Shown: in pieces, positions 22,561-36,070 of the stretch
How positions within the stretch are numbered: position 1 is the stretch's first letter
How the letters are laid out: each line of letters opens with the position of its first letter
From: Lepidurus packardi
Taxonomy: Eukaryota; Arthropoda; Branchiopoda; Notostraca; Triopsidae
Direction: 5' to 3'
Length of the DNA: 64,000 nucleotides
Assembly (NCBI GenBank): GCA_023053545.1
Contig: JAKZAN010000039.1
Location: forward strand, 635,001 to 699,000
Program-made: the position numbers and the translations under genes
The notes under the pieces: model-generated
What the model was told of the DNA's origin: nothing
The model's database searches: none
What the model saw: the letters and a program-made list of their open reading frames with translations, nothing else

Positions 22561-23222
22561 TCAGTCCGTAAGGAATTAATTAATTAAGTAAGGAATTAAT
22601 TCAGTCCGTAAGGAATTATTTCTGTCCGTAAGGATTTAATTCAGTCCGTAAGGTATTAATTCAGTCCGTAAAGAATTAATTCAGTCCGTAAGTAATTAAT
22701 AAAATCCGTACGGAATTAATTCAGACCGTGAAGAATTAATTAAGTACGTAAGGAATTAATTAAGTCGGTAAGGAATTAATTCAGTCCGTAAGGAATTAAT
22801 TCAGTCCGTAAGGAATTAATTCAGTCCGTAAGGAATTAATTCAGTCAGTAAGGAATTAATTCAGTCCGTAAGGAATTAATTCAGTCCGTAAGGAATTAAT
22901 TCAGTCCGTAAGGAATTAATTCAGTCCGTAAGGAATAAGTTCAGTACGTAAGGAATTAATTCAGTCCGTATGAAATTAATTCATTCCGTAAGGAATTAAT
23001 TAAGGAATTGATTCAGTCCGTAAGGAATTAATTCAGTCCGTAAAGAATTAATTCAGTGCGTTAGGAATTAATTCAGTCCGTAAGGAATTAATTCTGTCCG
23101 TAAGGATTTAATTCAGTCCGTAAGAAATTGATTCAGTCCGTAAGAAATTGATTCAGTCCGTAAGGAATTAATTCAGTCCGTAAGGAATTAATTCAGTCCG
23201 TATGAAATTAATTCAGTAAGAA
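21655..23222 (+). repeat. 751-bp duplication nested in the 2371-bp unit
   Basis: The EcoRI cassette at 21721 and its following monomers are repeated at 22472 with an offset of 751 bp. The offset from the second 2371-bp copy to its later relative (20101 to 23223, 3122 bp) equals 2371 plus 751, so the smaller duplication is younger and lies within the third large copy. Confidence 0.82.
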
Positions 23223-26200
23223 AGGAATTCAATCAATCCTAAAGAATTAATTCAGTCCGTAAGGAAATAATTCAGTCCGTAAGGAATTAATTCAGTCCGT
23301 AAGGAATTAATTCAGTCCGTGAGGAATTAATTAAATCCGTAAGGAATTAATTCCGTCCGTAAAGAATTAATTCTGTCCGTAAGGATTTAATTCAGTCCGT
23401 AAGGTATTAATTCAGTCCGTAGTGAATTAATTAAGTCCGAAAGGAATTAATGAAGTCCGTAAGGAATTATTTCAGTCCGTAATTAATTAATTCATTCCTT
23501 ACGGAATTGATTAAGTCCGTAAGGAATTAATTCAGTCCGTAAGGAATTAATTCGGTAAGAAAGGAATTCAATCAATCCTAAAGAATTAATTCAGTCCGTA
23601 AGGAAATAATTCAGTCCGTAAGGAATTAATTCAGTCCGTAAGGAATTAATTTAGTCCGTAAGGAATTAATTCAGTCCGTAAGGAATTAATTCGGTAAGAA
23701 AGGAATTCAATCAATCCTAAAGAATTAATTCAGTCCGTAAGGAAATAATTCAGTCCGTAAGGAATTAATTCAGTCCGTAAGGGATTAATTCAGTCCGTAA
23801 GGAATTAATTAAATCCGTAAGGAATTAATTCAGTCCGTAAGTAATTAATAAAATCCGTACGGAATTAATTCAGACCGTAAGGAATTAATTAAGTACGTAA
23901 GGAATTAATTCAGTCCGTAAGGAATTAATTAAGTACGTAAGGAATTAATTCAGTCCCTAAGGAATTAATTAAGGAATTAATTCAGTCCGTAAGTAATTAA
24001 TTCAGTCCGTAAGTAATTAATTCAGTCCGTAAGGAATTATTTCAGTCCGTAATTAATTAATTCATTCCTTACGGAATTAATTAAGTCCGTAAGGAATTAA
24101 TTCAGTCCGTAAGGAATTAATTCAGTCCGTAAGGAATTAATTCAGTAAGAAAGGAATTCAATCAATCCTAAAGAATTAATTCAGTCCGTAAGGAAATAAT
24201 TCAGTCCGTAAGGAATTAATTCAGTCCGTAAGGAATTAATTCAGTCCGTAAGGAATTAATTAATTAAGTAAGGAATTAATTCAGTCCGTAAGGAATTATT
24301 TCTGTCCGTAAGGATTTAATTCAGTCCGTAAGGTATTAATTCAGTCCGTAAAGAATTAATTCAGTCCGTAAGTAATTAATAAAATCCGTACGGAATTAAT
24401 TCAGACCGTGAAGAATTAATTAAGTACGTAAGGAATTAATTAAGTCCGTAAGGAATTATTTCTGTCCGTAAGGATTTAATTCAGTCCGTAAGGTATTAAT
24501 TCAGTCCGTAAAGAATTAATTCAGTCCGTAAGTAATTAATAAAATCCGTACGGAATTAATTCAGACCGTGAAGAATTAATTAAGTACGTAAGGAATTAAT
24601 TAAGTCCGTAAGGAATTAATTCAGTCCGTAAGGAATTAATTCAGTCAGTAAGGAATTAATTCAGTCCGTAAGGAATTAATTCAGTCAGTAAGGAATTAAT
24701 TCAGTCCGTAAGGTATTAATTCAGTCCGTATGAAATTAATTCATTCCGTAAGGAATTAATTAAGGAATTGATTCAGTCCGTAAGGAATTAATTCAGTGCG
24801 TAAGGAATTAATTCAGTCCGTAAGGAATTAATTCTGTCCGTAAGGATTTAATTCAGTCCGTAAGAAATTGATTCAGTCCGTAAGAAATTAATTCATTCCG
24901 TAATGGATTAATTAAGTCCGTAATGAGTTAATTCAGTCCGTATGAAATTAATTCAGTAAGAAAGGAATTCAATCAATCCTAAAGAATTAATTCAGTCCGT
25001 AAGGAAATAATTCAGTCCGTAAGGAATTAATTCAGTCCGTAAAGAATTAATTCTGTCCGTAAGGAATTAATTCAGACCGTAACGTATTAATTCAGTCCGT
25101 AAGTAATAAATTCAGGCCGTAAGGTATTAATTCAGTCCGTTAGGTATTAGTTCAGTCCGTAAGGAATTAATTCAGTCCGTAAGGAATTAATTCAGTCCGT
25201 AATGAATAAGTTCAGTACGTATTGGATTAATTAAGTCCGTAATGAATTAATTCAGTCCGTATGAAATTAATTCAGTCCGTAAGGAATTAATTAAGGAATT
25301 AATTCAGTCCGTAATGAATTAATTCAGTCCGTATGAAATTAATTCAGTCCGTAAGGAATTAATTAAGGAATTAATTCAGTCCGTAAGGAATTAATTCAGT
25401 AAGAAAGGAATTAATACAGTCCGTAAGGAATTAATTCAGTCCGTAAGGAATTAATTCATTAAGAAAGGAATTAATACAGTCCGTAAGGAATTAATTCAGT
25501 CCGTAAGGAATTAATTCAGTCCGTAAGGAATTAATTCAGTCCGTAAGGAATTAATTCAGTCCGTAAGGAATTATTTCAGTCCGTAATTAATTAATTCATT
25601 CCTTACGGAATTAATTCAGTCCGTAAGGAATTAATTCAGACCGTAACGTATTAATTCAGTCCGTAAGTAATAAATTCAGGCCGTAAGGTATTAATTCAGT
25701 CCGTTAGGTATTAGTTCAGTGCGTAAGGATTTAATTCAGTCCGTAAGGTATTAATTCAGTCCGTAAGGAATTAATTCAGTCCGTAAGGAATTAATTCAGT
25801 CCGTAAGGAATTAATTCAGTCCGTAAGGAATTAATTCAGTCCGTAAGGAATTAATTCAGTCCGTAAGGAATTAATTCAGTCAGTAAGGAATTATTTCAGT
25901 CCGTAAGGAATTAATTCAGTCCGTAACGAATTAATTCAGTCCGTAAGGATTTAATTCAGTCCGTAAGGTATTAATTCAGTCCGTAAGGAATTAATTCAGT
26001 CCGTAAGGAATTAATTCAGTCCGTAAGGAATTAATTCAGTCCGTAAGGAATTAATTCAGTCCGTAAGGAATTAAATCGGTAAGAAAGGAATTCAATCAAT
26101 CCTAAAGAATTAATTCAGTCCATAAGGAAATAATTCAGTCCGTAAGGAATTAATTCAGTCCGTAAGGAATTAATTCAGTCCGTAAGGAATTAATTCAGTC

Positions 26201-28320
26201 CGTAAGGAATTAATTCAGTCCGTAAGGAATTAATTCAGTAAGAAAGGAATTCAATCAATCCTAAAGAATTAATTCAGTCCGTAAGGAAATAATTCAGTCC
26301 GTAAGGAATTAAGTCAGTCCGTAAGGAATTAATTCAGTCCGTAAGGAATTAATTAATTAAGTAAGGAATTAATTCAGTCCGTAAGGAATTATTTCTGTCC
26401 GTAAGGATTTAATTCAGTCCGTAAGGTATTAATTCAGTCCGTAAAGAATTAATTCAGTCCGTAAGTAATTAATAAAATCCGTACGGACTTAATTCAGACC
26501 GTGAAGAATTAATTAAGTACGTAAGGAATTAATTAAGTCCGTAAGGAATTAATTCAGTCCGTAAGGAATTAATTCAGTCCGTAAGGAATTAATTCAGTCC
26601 GTAAGGAATTAATTCAGTCCGTAAGGAATTAATTCAGTCCGTTAGGTATTATTTCAGTCCGTAAGGAATTAATTCAGTCCGTAAGGAATTAATTCAGTCC
26701 GTAATGAATAAGTTCAGTACGTATTGGATTAATTAAGTCCGTAATGAATTAATTCAGTCCGTATGAAATTAATTAAGTCCGTAAGGAATTAATTAAGGAA
26801 TTAATTCAGTCCGTAAGGAATTAATTCAGTCCGTAAGGAATTAATTCAGTCCGTAAGGAATTAATTCAGTCCGTAAGGAATTAATTCAGTCCGTTAGGTA
26901 TTATTTCAGTCCGTAAGGAATTAATTCAGTCCGTAAGGAATTAATTCAGTCCGTAATGAATAAGTTCAGTACGTATTGGATTAATTAAGTCCGTAATGAA
27001 TTAATTCAGTCCGTATGAAATTAATTAAGTCCGTAAGGAATTAATTAAGGAATTAATTCAGTCCGTAAGGAATTAATTCAGTAAGAAAGGAATTAATACA
27101 GTCCGTAAGGAATTAATTCAGTCCGTAAGGAATTAATTCAGTCCGTAAGGAATTAATTCGGTAAGAAAGGAATTCAATCAATCCTAAAGAATTAATTCAG
27201 TCCGTAAGGAAATAATTCAGTCCGTAAGGAATTATTTCTGTCCGTAAGGATTTAATTCAGTCCGTAAGGTATTAATTCAGTCCGTTAAGAATTAATTCAG
27301 TCCGTAAGTAATTAATAAAATCCGTACGGAATTAATTCAGACCGTGAAGAATTAATTAAGTACGTAAGGAATTAATTCAGTCCGTAAGGAAATAATTCAG
27401 TCCGTAAGGAATTAATTCAGTCCGTAAGGAATTAATTCAGTCCGTGAGGAATTAATTAATTCCGTAAGGAATTAATTCAGTCCGTAAAGAAATAATTCTG
27501 TCCGTAAGGAATTAATTCAGTCCGTAACGTATTAATTCAGTCCGTAAGGAATTAATTCAGTCCGTAAGGTATTAATTCAGTCCGTTAGGTATTAGTTCAG
27601 TCCGTAAGGAATTAATTCAGTCCGTAAGGAATTAATTCAGTCCGTAATGAATAAGTTCAGTACGTATTGGATTAATTAAGTCCGTAATGAATTAATTCAG
27701 TCCGTATGAAATTAATTCAGTCCGTAAGGAATTAATTAAGGAATTAATTCAGTCCGTAAGGAATTAATTCAGTCCGTAAGGAATTAATTCGGTAAGAAAG
27801 GAATTCAATCAATCCTAAAGAATTAATTCAGTCCGTAAGGAAATAATTCAGTCCGTAAGGAATTATTTCTGTCCGTAAGGATTTAATTCAGTCCGTAAGG
27901 TATTAATTCAGTCCGTTAAGAATTAATTCAGTCCGTAAGTAATTAATAAAATCCGTACGGAATTAATTCAGACCGTGAAGAATTAATTAAGTACGTAAGG
28001 AATTAATTAAGTCCGTAAGGAATTAATTCAGTCCGTAAGGAATTAATTCAGTCCGTAAGGAATTAATTCAGTCCGTAAGGAATTAATTCAGTCCGTAAGG
28101 AATTAATTCAGTCCGTAAGGAATTAATTCAGTCAGTAAGGAATTAATTCAGTCCGTAAGGTATTAATTCAGTCCGTAAGAAATTAATTCAGTCCGTAAGG
28201 AATTAATTCAGTCCGTAAGGAATAAGTTCAGTACGTAAGGAATTAATTCAGTCCGTATGAAATTAATTCATTCCGAAAGGAATTAATAAAGGAATTGATT
28301 CAGTCCGTAAGGAATTAATT

Positions 28321-31300
28321 CTGTCCGTAAGGAATTAATTCAGTCCGTAACGTATTAATTCAGTCCGTAAGGAATTAATTCAGTCCGTAAGGTATTAATT
28401 CAGTCCGTTAGGTATTAGTTCAGAGCCGTAAGGAATTAATTCAGTCCGTAAGGAATTAATTCAGTCCGTAATGAATAAGTTCAGTACGTATTGTATTAAT
28501 TAAGTCCGTAATGAATTAATTCAGTCCGTATGAAATTAATTCAGTCCGTAAGGAATTAATTAAGGAATTAATTCAGTCCGTAAGGAATTAATTCAGTAAG
28601 AAAGGAATTAATACAGTCCGTAAGGAATTAATTCAGTCCGTAAGGAATTAATTCAGTCCGTAAGGAATTATTTCAGTCCGTAATTAATTAATTCATTCCT
28701 TACGGAATTAGTTAAGTCCATAAGGAATAATTTCAGTCTGTAAGGATTAAATTATGTCGGTAATGAATTAATTCAGTCCGTAAGGAATTAATTAAGGAAT
28801 TAATTCAGTCCGCAAGGAATTATTTCAGTCCGTAATTAATTAATTAATTCCTTACGGAATTAATTAAGTCCGTAAGGAATTAATTCAGTCCGTAAGGAAT
28901 TAATTCAGTCCGTAAGGAATTAATTCAGTAAGAAAGGAATTCAATCAATCCTAAAGAATTAATTCAGTCCGTAAGGAAATAATTAAGTCCGTAAGGAATT
29001 AATTCAGTCCGTAAGGAATTAATTCTGTCCGTAAGGATTTAATTCAGTCCGTAAGGTATTAATTCAGTCCGTAGTGAATTAATTAAGTCCGTAAGGAATT
29101 AATTAAGTCCGTAAGGTATTAATTCAGTCCGAAAGGAATTAATGAAGCCGTAAGGAATTAATTCATTCCGTAAGGAATTATTTCAGTCCGTAATTAATTA
29201 ATTCATTCCTTACGGAATTAATTAAGTCCGTAAGGAATTAATTCAGTCCGTAAGGAATTAATTCAGTAAGAAAGGAATTCAATCAATCCTAAAGAATTAA
29301 TTCAGTCCGTAAGGAAATAATTCAGTCCGTAAGAAAATAATTCAGTCCGTAATGAATAAGTTCAGTCCGTAAGGAATTAATTAATTAATTAAGGAATTAA
29401 TTCAGTCCGTAAGGAATTATTTCTGTCCGTAAGGATTTAATTCAGTCCGTAAGGTATTAATTCCGTCCGTAAAGAATTAATTCAGTACGTAAGTAATTAA
29501 TAAAATCCGTACGGAATTAATTCAGACCGTGAAGAATTAATTAAGTACGTAAGGAATTAATTAAGTCCGTAAGGAATTATTTCTGTCCGTAAGGATTTAA
29601 TTCAGTCCGTAAGGTATTAATTCAGTCCGTAAAGAATTAATTCAGTCCGTAAGTAATTAATAAAATCCGTACGGAATTAATTCAGACCGTGAAGAATTAA
29701 TTAAGTACGTAAGGAATTAATTCAGTCCGTAAGGAATTAATTCAGTCAGTAAGGAATTAATTCAGTCCGTAAGGAATTAATTCAGTCAGTAAGGAATTAA
29801 TTCAGTCCGTAAGGTATTAATTCAGTCCGTAAGAAATTAATTCAGTCCGTAAGGAATTAATTCAGTCCGTATGAAATTAATTCATTCCGTAAGGAATTAA
29901 TTAAGGAATTGATTCAGTCCGTAAGGAATTAATTCAGTCCGTGAGGAATTAATTAAGTCCGTAAGGAATTAATTCAGTCCGTAAAGAATTAATTCTGTCC
30001 GTAAGGAATTAATTCAGTCCGTAACGAATTAATTCAGTCCGTAAGGAATTAATTCGGTAAGAAAGGAATTCAATCAATCCTAAAGAATTAATTCAGTCCG
30101 TAAGGAAATAATTCAGTCCGTAAGGAATTATTTCTGTCCGTAAGGATTTAATTCAGTCCGTAAGGTATTAATTCAGTCCGTTAAGAATTAATTCAGTCCG
30201 TAAGTAATTAATAAAATCCGTACGGAATTAATTCAGACCGTGAAGAATTAATTAAGTACGTAAGGAATTAATTCAGTCCGTAAGGAAATAATTCAGTCCG
30301 TAAGGAATTAATTCAGTCCGTAAGGAATTAATTCAGTCCGTGAGGAATTAATTAAGTCCGTAAGGAATTAATTCAGTCCATAAAGAAATAATTCTGTCCG
30401 TAAGGAATTAATTCAGTCCGTAACGTATTAATTCAGTCCGTAAGGAATTAATTCAGTCTGTAAGGTATTAATTCAGTCCGTTAGGTATTAGTTCAGTCCG
30501 TAAGGAATTAATTCAGTCCGTAAGGAATTAATTCAGTCCGTAATGAATAAGTTCAGTACGTATTGGATTAATTAAGTCCGTAATGAATTAATTCAGTCCG
30601 TATGAAATTAATTCAGTCCGTAAGGAATTAATTAAGGAATTAATTCAGTCCGTAAGGAATTAATTCAGTAAGAAAGGAATTAATACAGTCCGTAAGGAAT
30701 TAATTCAGTCCGTAAGGAATTAATTCAGTCCGTAAGGAATTAATTCGGTAAGTCAGGAATTCAATCAATCCTAAAGAATTAATTCAGTCCGTAAGGAAAT
30801 AATTCAGTCCGTAAGGAATTATTTCTGTCCGTAAGGATTTAATTCAGTCCGTAAGGTATTAATTCAGTCCGTTAAGATTTAATTCAGTCCGTAAGTAATT
30901 AATAAAATCCGTACGGAATTAATTCAGACCGTGAAGAATTAATTAAGTACGTAAGGAATTAATTAAGTCCGTAAGGAATTAATTCAGTCCGTAAGGAATT
31001 AATTCAGTCCTTAAGGAATTAATTCAGTCCGTAAGGAATTAATTCAGTCAGTAAGGAATTAATTCAGTCCGTAAGGTATTAATTCAGTCCGTAAGAAATT
31101 AATTCAGTCCGTAAGGAATTAATTCAGTCCGTAAGGAATAAGTTCAGTACGTAAGGAATTAATTCAGTCCGTATGAAATTAATTCATTCCGTAAGGAATT
31201 AATAAAGGAATTGATTCAGTCCGTAAGGAATTAATTCAGTCCGTAAAGAATTAATTCAGTGCGTAAGGAATTAATTCAGTCCGTAAGGAATTAATTCTGT

Positions 31301-34300
31301 CCGTAAGGATTTAATTCAGTCCGTAAGAAATTGATTCAGTCCGTAAGAAATTAATTCAGTCCGTAATGGATTAATTAAGTCCGTAATGAGTTAATTCAGT
31401 CCGTATGAAATTAATTCAGTAAGAAAGGAATTAATTAAGGAATTGATTCAGTCCGTAAGGAATTAATTCAGTCCGTAAAGAATTAATTCAGTGCGTAAGG
31501 AATTAATTCAGTCCGTAAGGAATTAATTCTGTCCGTAATGAGTTAATTCAGTCCGTATGAAATTAATTCAGTAAGAAAGGAATTCAATCAATCCTAAAGA
31601 ATTAATTCAGTCCGTAAGGAAATAATTCAGTCCGTAAGGAATTAATTCAGTCCGTAAGGAATTAATTCAGTCCGTGAGGAATTAATTAAGTCCGTAAGGA
31701 ATTAATTCAGTCCGTAAAGAATTAATTCAGTGCGTAAGGAATTAATTCAGTCCGTAAGGAATTAATTCTGTCCGTAATGAGTTAATTCAGTCCGTATGAA
31801 ATTAATTCAGTAAGAAAGGAATTCAATCAATCCTAAAGAATTAATTCAGTCCGTAAGGAAATAATTCAGTCCGTAAGGAATTAATTCAGTCCGTAAGGAA
31901 TTAATTCAGTCCGTGAGGAATTAATTAAGTCCGTAAGGAATTAATTCAGTCCGTAAAGAATTAATTCTGTCCGTAAGGAATTAATTCAGTCCGTAACGAA
32001 TTAATTCAGTCCGTAAGGAATTAATTCGGTAAGAAAGGAATTCAATCAATCCTAAAGAATTAATTCAGTCCGTAAGGAAATAATTCAGTCCGTAAGGAAT
32101 TATTTCTGTCCGTAAGGATTTAATTCAGTCCGTAAGGTATTAATTCAGTCCGTTAAGAATTAATTCAGTCCGTAAGTAATTAATAAAATCCGTACGGAAT
32201 TAATTCAGACCGTGAAGAATTAATTAAGTACGTAAGGAATTAATTCAGTCCGTAAGGAAATAATTCAGTCCGTAAGGAATTAATTCATTCCGTAAGGAAT
32301 TAATTCAGTCCGTGAGGAATTAATTAAGTCCGTAAGGAATTAATTCAGTCCGTAAAGAAATAATTCTGTCCGTAAGGAATTAATTCAGTCCGTAACGTAT
32401 TAATTCAGTCCGTAAGGAATTAATTCAGTCTGTAAGGTATTAATTCAGTCCGTTAGGTATTAGTTCAGTCCGTAAGGAATTAATTCAGTCCGTAAGGAAT
32501 TAATTCAGTCCGTAATGAATAAGTTCAGTACGTATTGGATTAATTAAGTCCGTAATGAATTAATTCAGTCCGTATGAAATTAATTCAGTCCGTAAGGAAT
32601 TAATTAAGGAATTAATTCAGTCCGTAAGGAATTAATTCAGTAAGAAAGGAATTAATACAGTCCGTAAGGAATTAATTCAGTCCGTAAGGAATTAATTCAG
32701 TCCGTAAGGAATTAATTCGGTAAGTCAGGAATTCAATCAATCCTAAAGAATTAATTCAGTCCGTAAGGAAATAATTCAGTCCGTAAGGAATTATTTCTGT
32801 CCGTAAGGATTTAATTCAGTCCGTAAGGTATTAATTCAGTCCGTTAAGATTTAATTCAGTCCGTAAGTAATTAATAAAATCCGTACGGAATTAATTCAGA
32901 CCGTGAAGAATTAATTAAGTACGTAAGGAATTAATTAAGTCCGTAAGGAATTAATTCAGTCCGTAAGGAATTAATTCAGTCCTTAAGGAATTAATTCAGT
33001 CCGTAAGGAATTAATTCAGTCAGTAAGGAATTAATTCAGTCCGTAAGGTATTAATTCAGTCCGTAAGAAATTAATTCAGTCCGTAAGGAATTAATTCAGT
33101 CCGTAAGGAATAAGTTCAGTACGTAAGGAATTAATTCAGTCCGTATGAAATTAATTCATTCCGTAAGGAATTAATAAAGGAATTGATTCAGTCCGTAAGG
33201 AATTAATTCAGTCCGTAAAGAATTAATTCAGTGCGTAAGGAATTAATTCAGTCCGTAAGGAATTAATTCTGTCCGTAAGGATTTAATTCAGTCCGTAAGA
33301 AATTGATTCAGTCCGTAAGAAATTAATTCAGTCCGTAATGGATTAATTAAGTCCGTAATGAGTTAATTCAGTCCGTATGAAATTAATTCAGTAAGAAAGG
33401 AATTCAATCAATCCTAAAGAATTAATTCAGTCCGTAAGGAAATAATTCAGTCCGTAAGGAATTAATTCAGTCCGTAAGGAATTAATTCAGTCCGTGAGGA
33501 ATTAATTAAGTCCGTAAGGAATTAATTCAGTCCGTAAAGAATTAATTCTGTCCGTAAGGAATTAATTCAATCCGTAACGTATTAATTCAGTCCGTAAGGA
33601 ATTAATTCAGTCCGTAAGGTATTAATTCAGTCCGTTAGGTATTAGTTCAGAGCCGTAAGGAATTAATTCAGTCCGTAAGGAATTAATTCAGTCCGTAATG
33701 AATAAGTTCAGTACGTATTGTATTAATTAAGTCCGTAATGAATTAATTCAGTCCGTATGAAATTAATTCAGTCCGTAAGGAATTAATTAAGGAATTAATT
33801 CAGTCCGTAAGGAATTAATTCAGTAAGAAAGGAATTAATACAGTCCGTAAGGAATTAATTCAGTCCGTAAGGAATTAATTCATTCCGTAAGGAATTAATT
33901 CAGTCCGTAAGGAATTAATTCAGTCCGTAAGGAATTATTTCAGTCCGTAATTAATTAATTCATTCCTTACGGAATTAGTTAAGTCCATAAGGAATAATTT
34001 CAGTCTGTAAGGATTAAATTATGTCGGTAATGAATTAATTCAGTCCGTAAGGAATTAATTAAGGAATTAATTCAGTCCGCAAGGAATTATTTCAGTCCGT
34101 AATTAATTAATTAATTCCTTACGGAATTAATTCAGTCCGTAAGGAATTAATTCAGTAAGAAAGGAATTCAATCAATCATAAAGAATTAATTCAGTCCGTA
34201 AGGAAATAATTAAGTCCGTAAGGAATTAATTCAGTCCGTAAGGAATTAATTCTGTCCGTAAGGATTTAATTCAGTCCGTAAGGTATTAATTCAGTCCGTA

Positions 34301-35160
34301 GTGAATTAATTAAGTCCGTAAGGAATTAATTAAGTCCATAAGGTATTAATTCAGTCCGAAAGGAATTAATGAAGCCGTAAGGAATTAATTCATTCCGTAA
34401 GGAATTATTTCAGTCCGTAATTAATTAATTCATTCCTTACGGAATTAATTAAGTCCGTAAGGAATTAATTCAGTCCGTAAGTAATTAATTCAGTAAGAAA
34501 GGAATTCAATCAATCCTAAAGAATTAATTCAGTCCGTAAGGAAATAATTCAGTCCGTAAGGAAATAATTCAGTCCGTAATGAATAAGTTCAGTCCGTAAG
34601 GAATTAATTAATTAAGTAAGGAATTAATTCAGTCCGTAAGGAATTATTTCTGTCCGTAAGGATTTAATTCAGTCCGTAAGGTATTAATTCAGTCCGTAAA
34701 GAATTAATTCAGTACGTAAGTAATTAATAAAATCCGTACGGAATTAATTCAGACCGTGAAGAATTAATTAAGTACGTAAGGAATTAATTAAGTCCGTAAG
34801 GAATTATTTCTGTCCGTAAGGATTTAATTCAGTCCGTAAGGTATTAATACAGTCCGTAAAGAATTAATTCAGTCCGTAAGTAATTAATAAAATCCGTACG
34901 GAATTAATTCAGACCGTGAAGAATTAATTAAGTACGTAAGGAATTAATTCAGTCCGTAAGGAATTAATTCAGTCAGTAAGGAATTAATTCAGTCCGTAAG
35001 GAATTAATTCAGTCAGTAAGGAATTAATTCAGTCCGTAAGGTATTAATTCAGTCCGTAAGAAATTAATTCAGTCCGTAAGGAATTAATTCAGTCCGTATG
35101 AAATTAATTCATTCCGTAAGGAATTAATTAAGGAATTGATTCAGTCCGTAAGGAATTAAT
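28321..35160 (+). repeat. Outer pair of a nested duplication, about 5.2 kb apart
   Basis: About 1.6 kb at 28321-29940 recurs at about 33540-35160. The pair is identified by shared rare changes: an extra base giving TTCAGAGCCGTAAGG at 28431 and 33648, and a two-base loss giving AATGAAGCCGTAAGG near 29150 and 34370. The offset is 5217 bp at the start and 5227 bp at the end. Between the two copies lies the 1972-bp tandem pair. Confidence 0.82.
29920..33402 (+). repeat. Two tandem copies of a 1972-bp higher-order unit
   Basis: Constant offset of 1972 bp, checked at 29941/31913, 30071/32043, 30749/32721 (the rare GTAAGTCAGG change) and 31201/33173. Copies diverge after about 31430 and 33402. The remainder of the first unit (31431-31892) contains a further 239-bp tandem repeat (31571 and 31810). 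Confidence 0.86.
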
Positions 35161-36070
35161 TCAGTCCGTAAAGAATTAATTCAGTGCGTAAGGAATTAAT
35201 TCAGTCCGTAAGGAATTAATTCTGTCCGTAAGGATTTAATTCAGTCCGTAAGAAATTGATTCAGTCCGTAAGAAATTAATTCAGTCCGTAATGGATTAAT
35301 TAAGTCCGTAATGAGTTAATTCAGTCCGTATGAAATTAATTCAGTAAGAAAGGAATTCAATCAATCCTAAAGAATTAATTCAGTCCGTAAGGAAATAATT
35401 CAGTCCGTAAGGAATTAATTCAGTCCGTAAGGAATTAATTCAGTCCGTGAGGAATTAATTAAGTCCGTAAGGAATTAATTCAGTCCGTAAAGAATTAATT
35501 CTGTCCGTAAGGAGTTAATTCAGTCCGTAACGTATTAATTCAGTCCGTAAGGAATTAATTCAGTCCGTAAGGTATTAATTCAGTCCGTTAGGTATTAGTT
35601 CAGTCCGTAAGGAATTAATTCAGTCCGTAATGAATAAGTTCAGTACGTATTGGATTAATTAAGTCCGTAATGAAATAATTCAGTCCGTATGAAATTAATT
35701 CAGTCCGTAAGGAATTAATTAAGGAATTAATTCAGTCCGTAAGGAATTAATTCAGTAAGAAAGGAATTAATACAGTCCGTAAGGAATTAATTCAGTCCGT
35801 AAGGAATTAATTCATTAAGAAAGGAATTAATACAGTCCGTAAGGAATTAATTCAGTCCGTAAGGAATTAATTCAGTCCGTAAGGAATTAATTCAGTCCGT
35901 AAGGAATTAATTCAGTCCGTAAGAAATTATTTCAGTCCGTAATTAATTAATTCATTCGTTACGGAATTAGTTAAGTCCATAAGGAATAATTTCAGTCTGT
36001 AAGGATTTAATTATGTCGGTAATGAATTAATTCAGTCCGTAAGGAATTAATTCAGTCCGTAAGGAATTAA

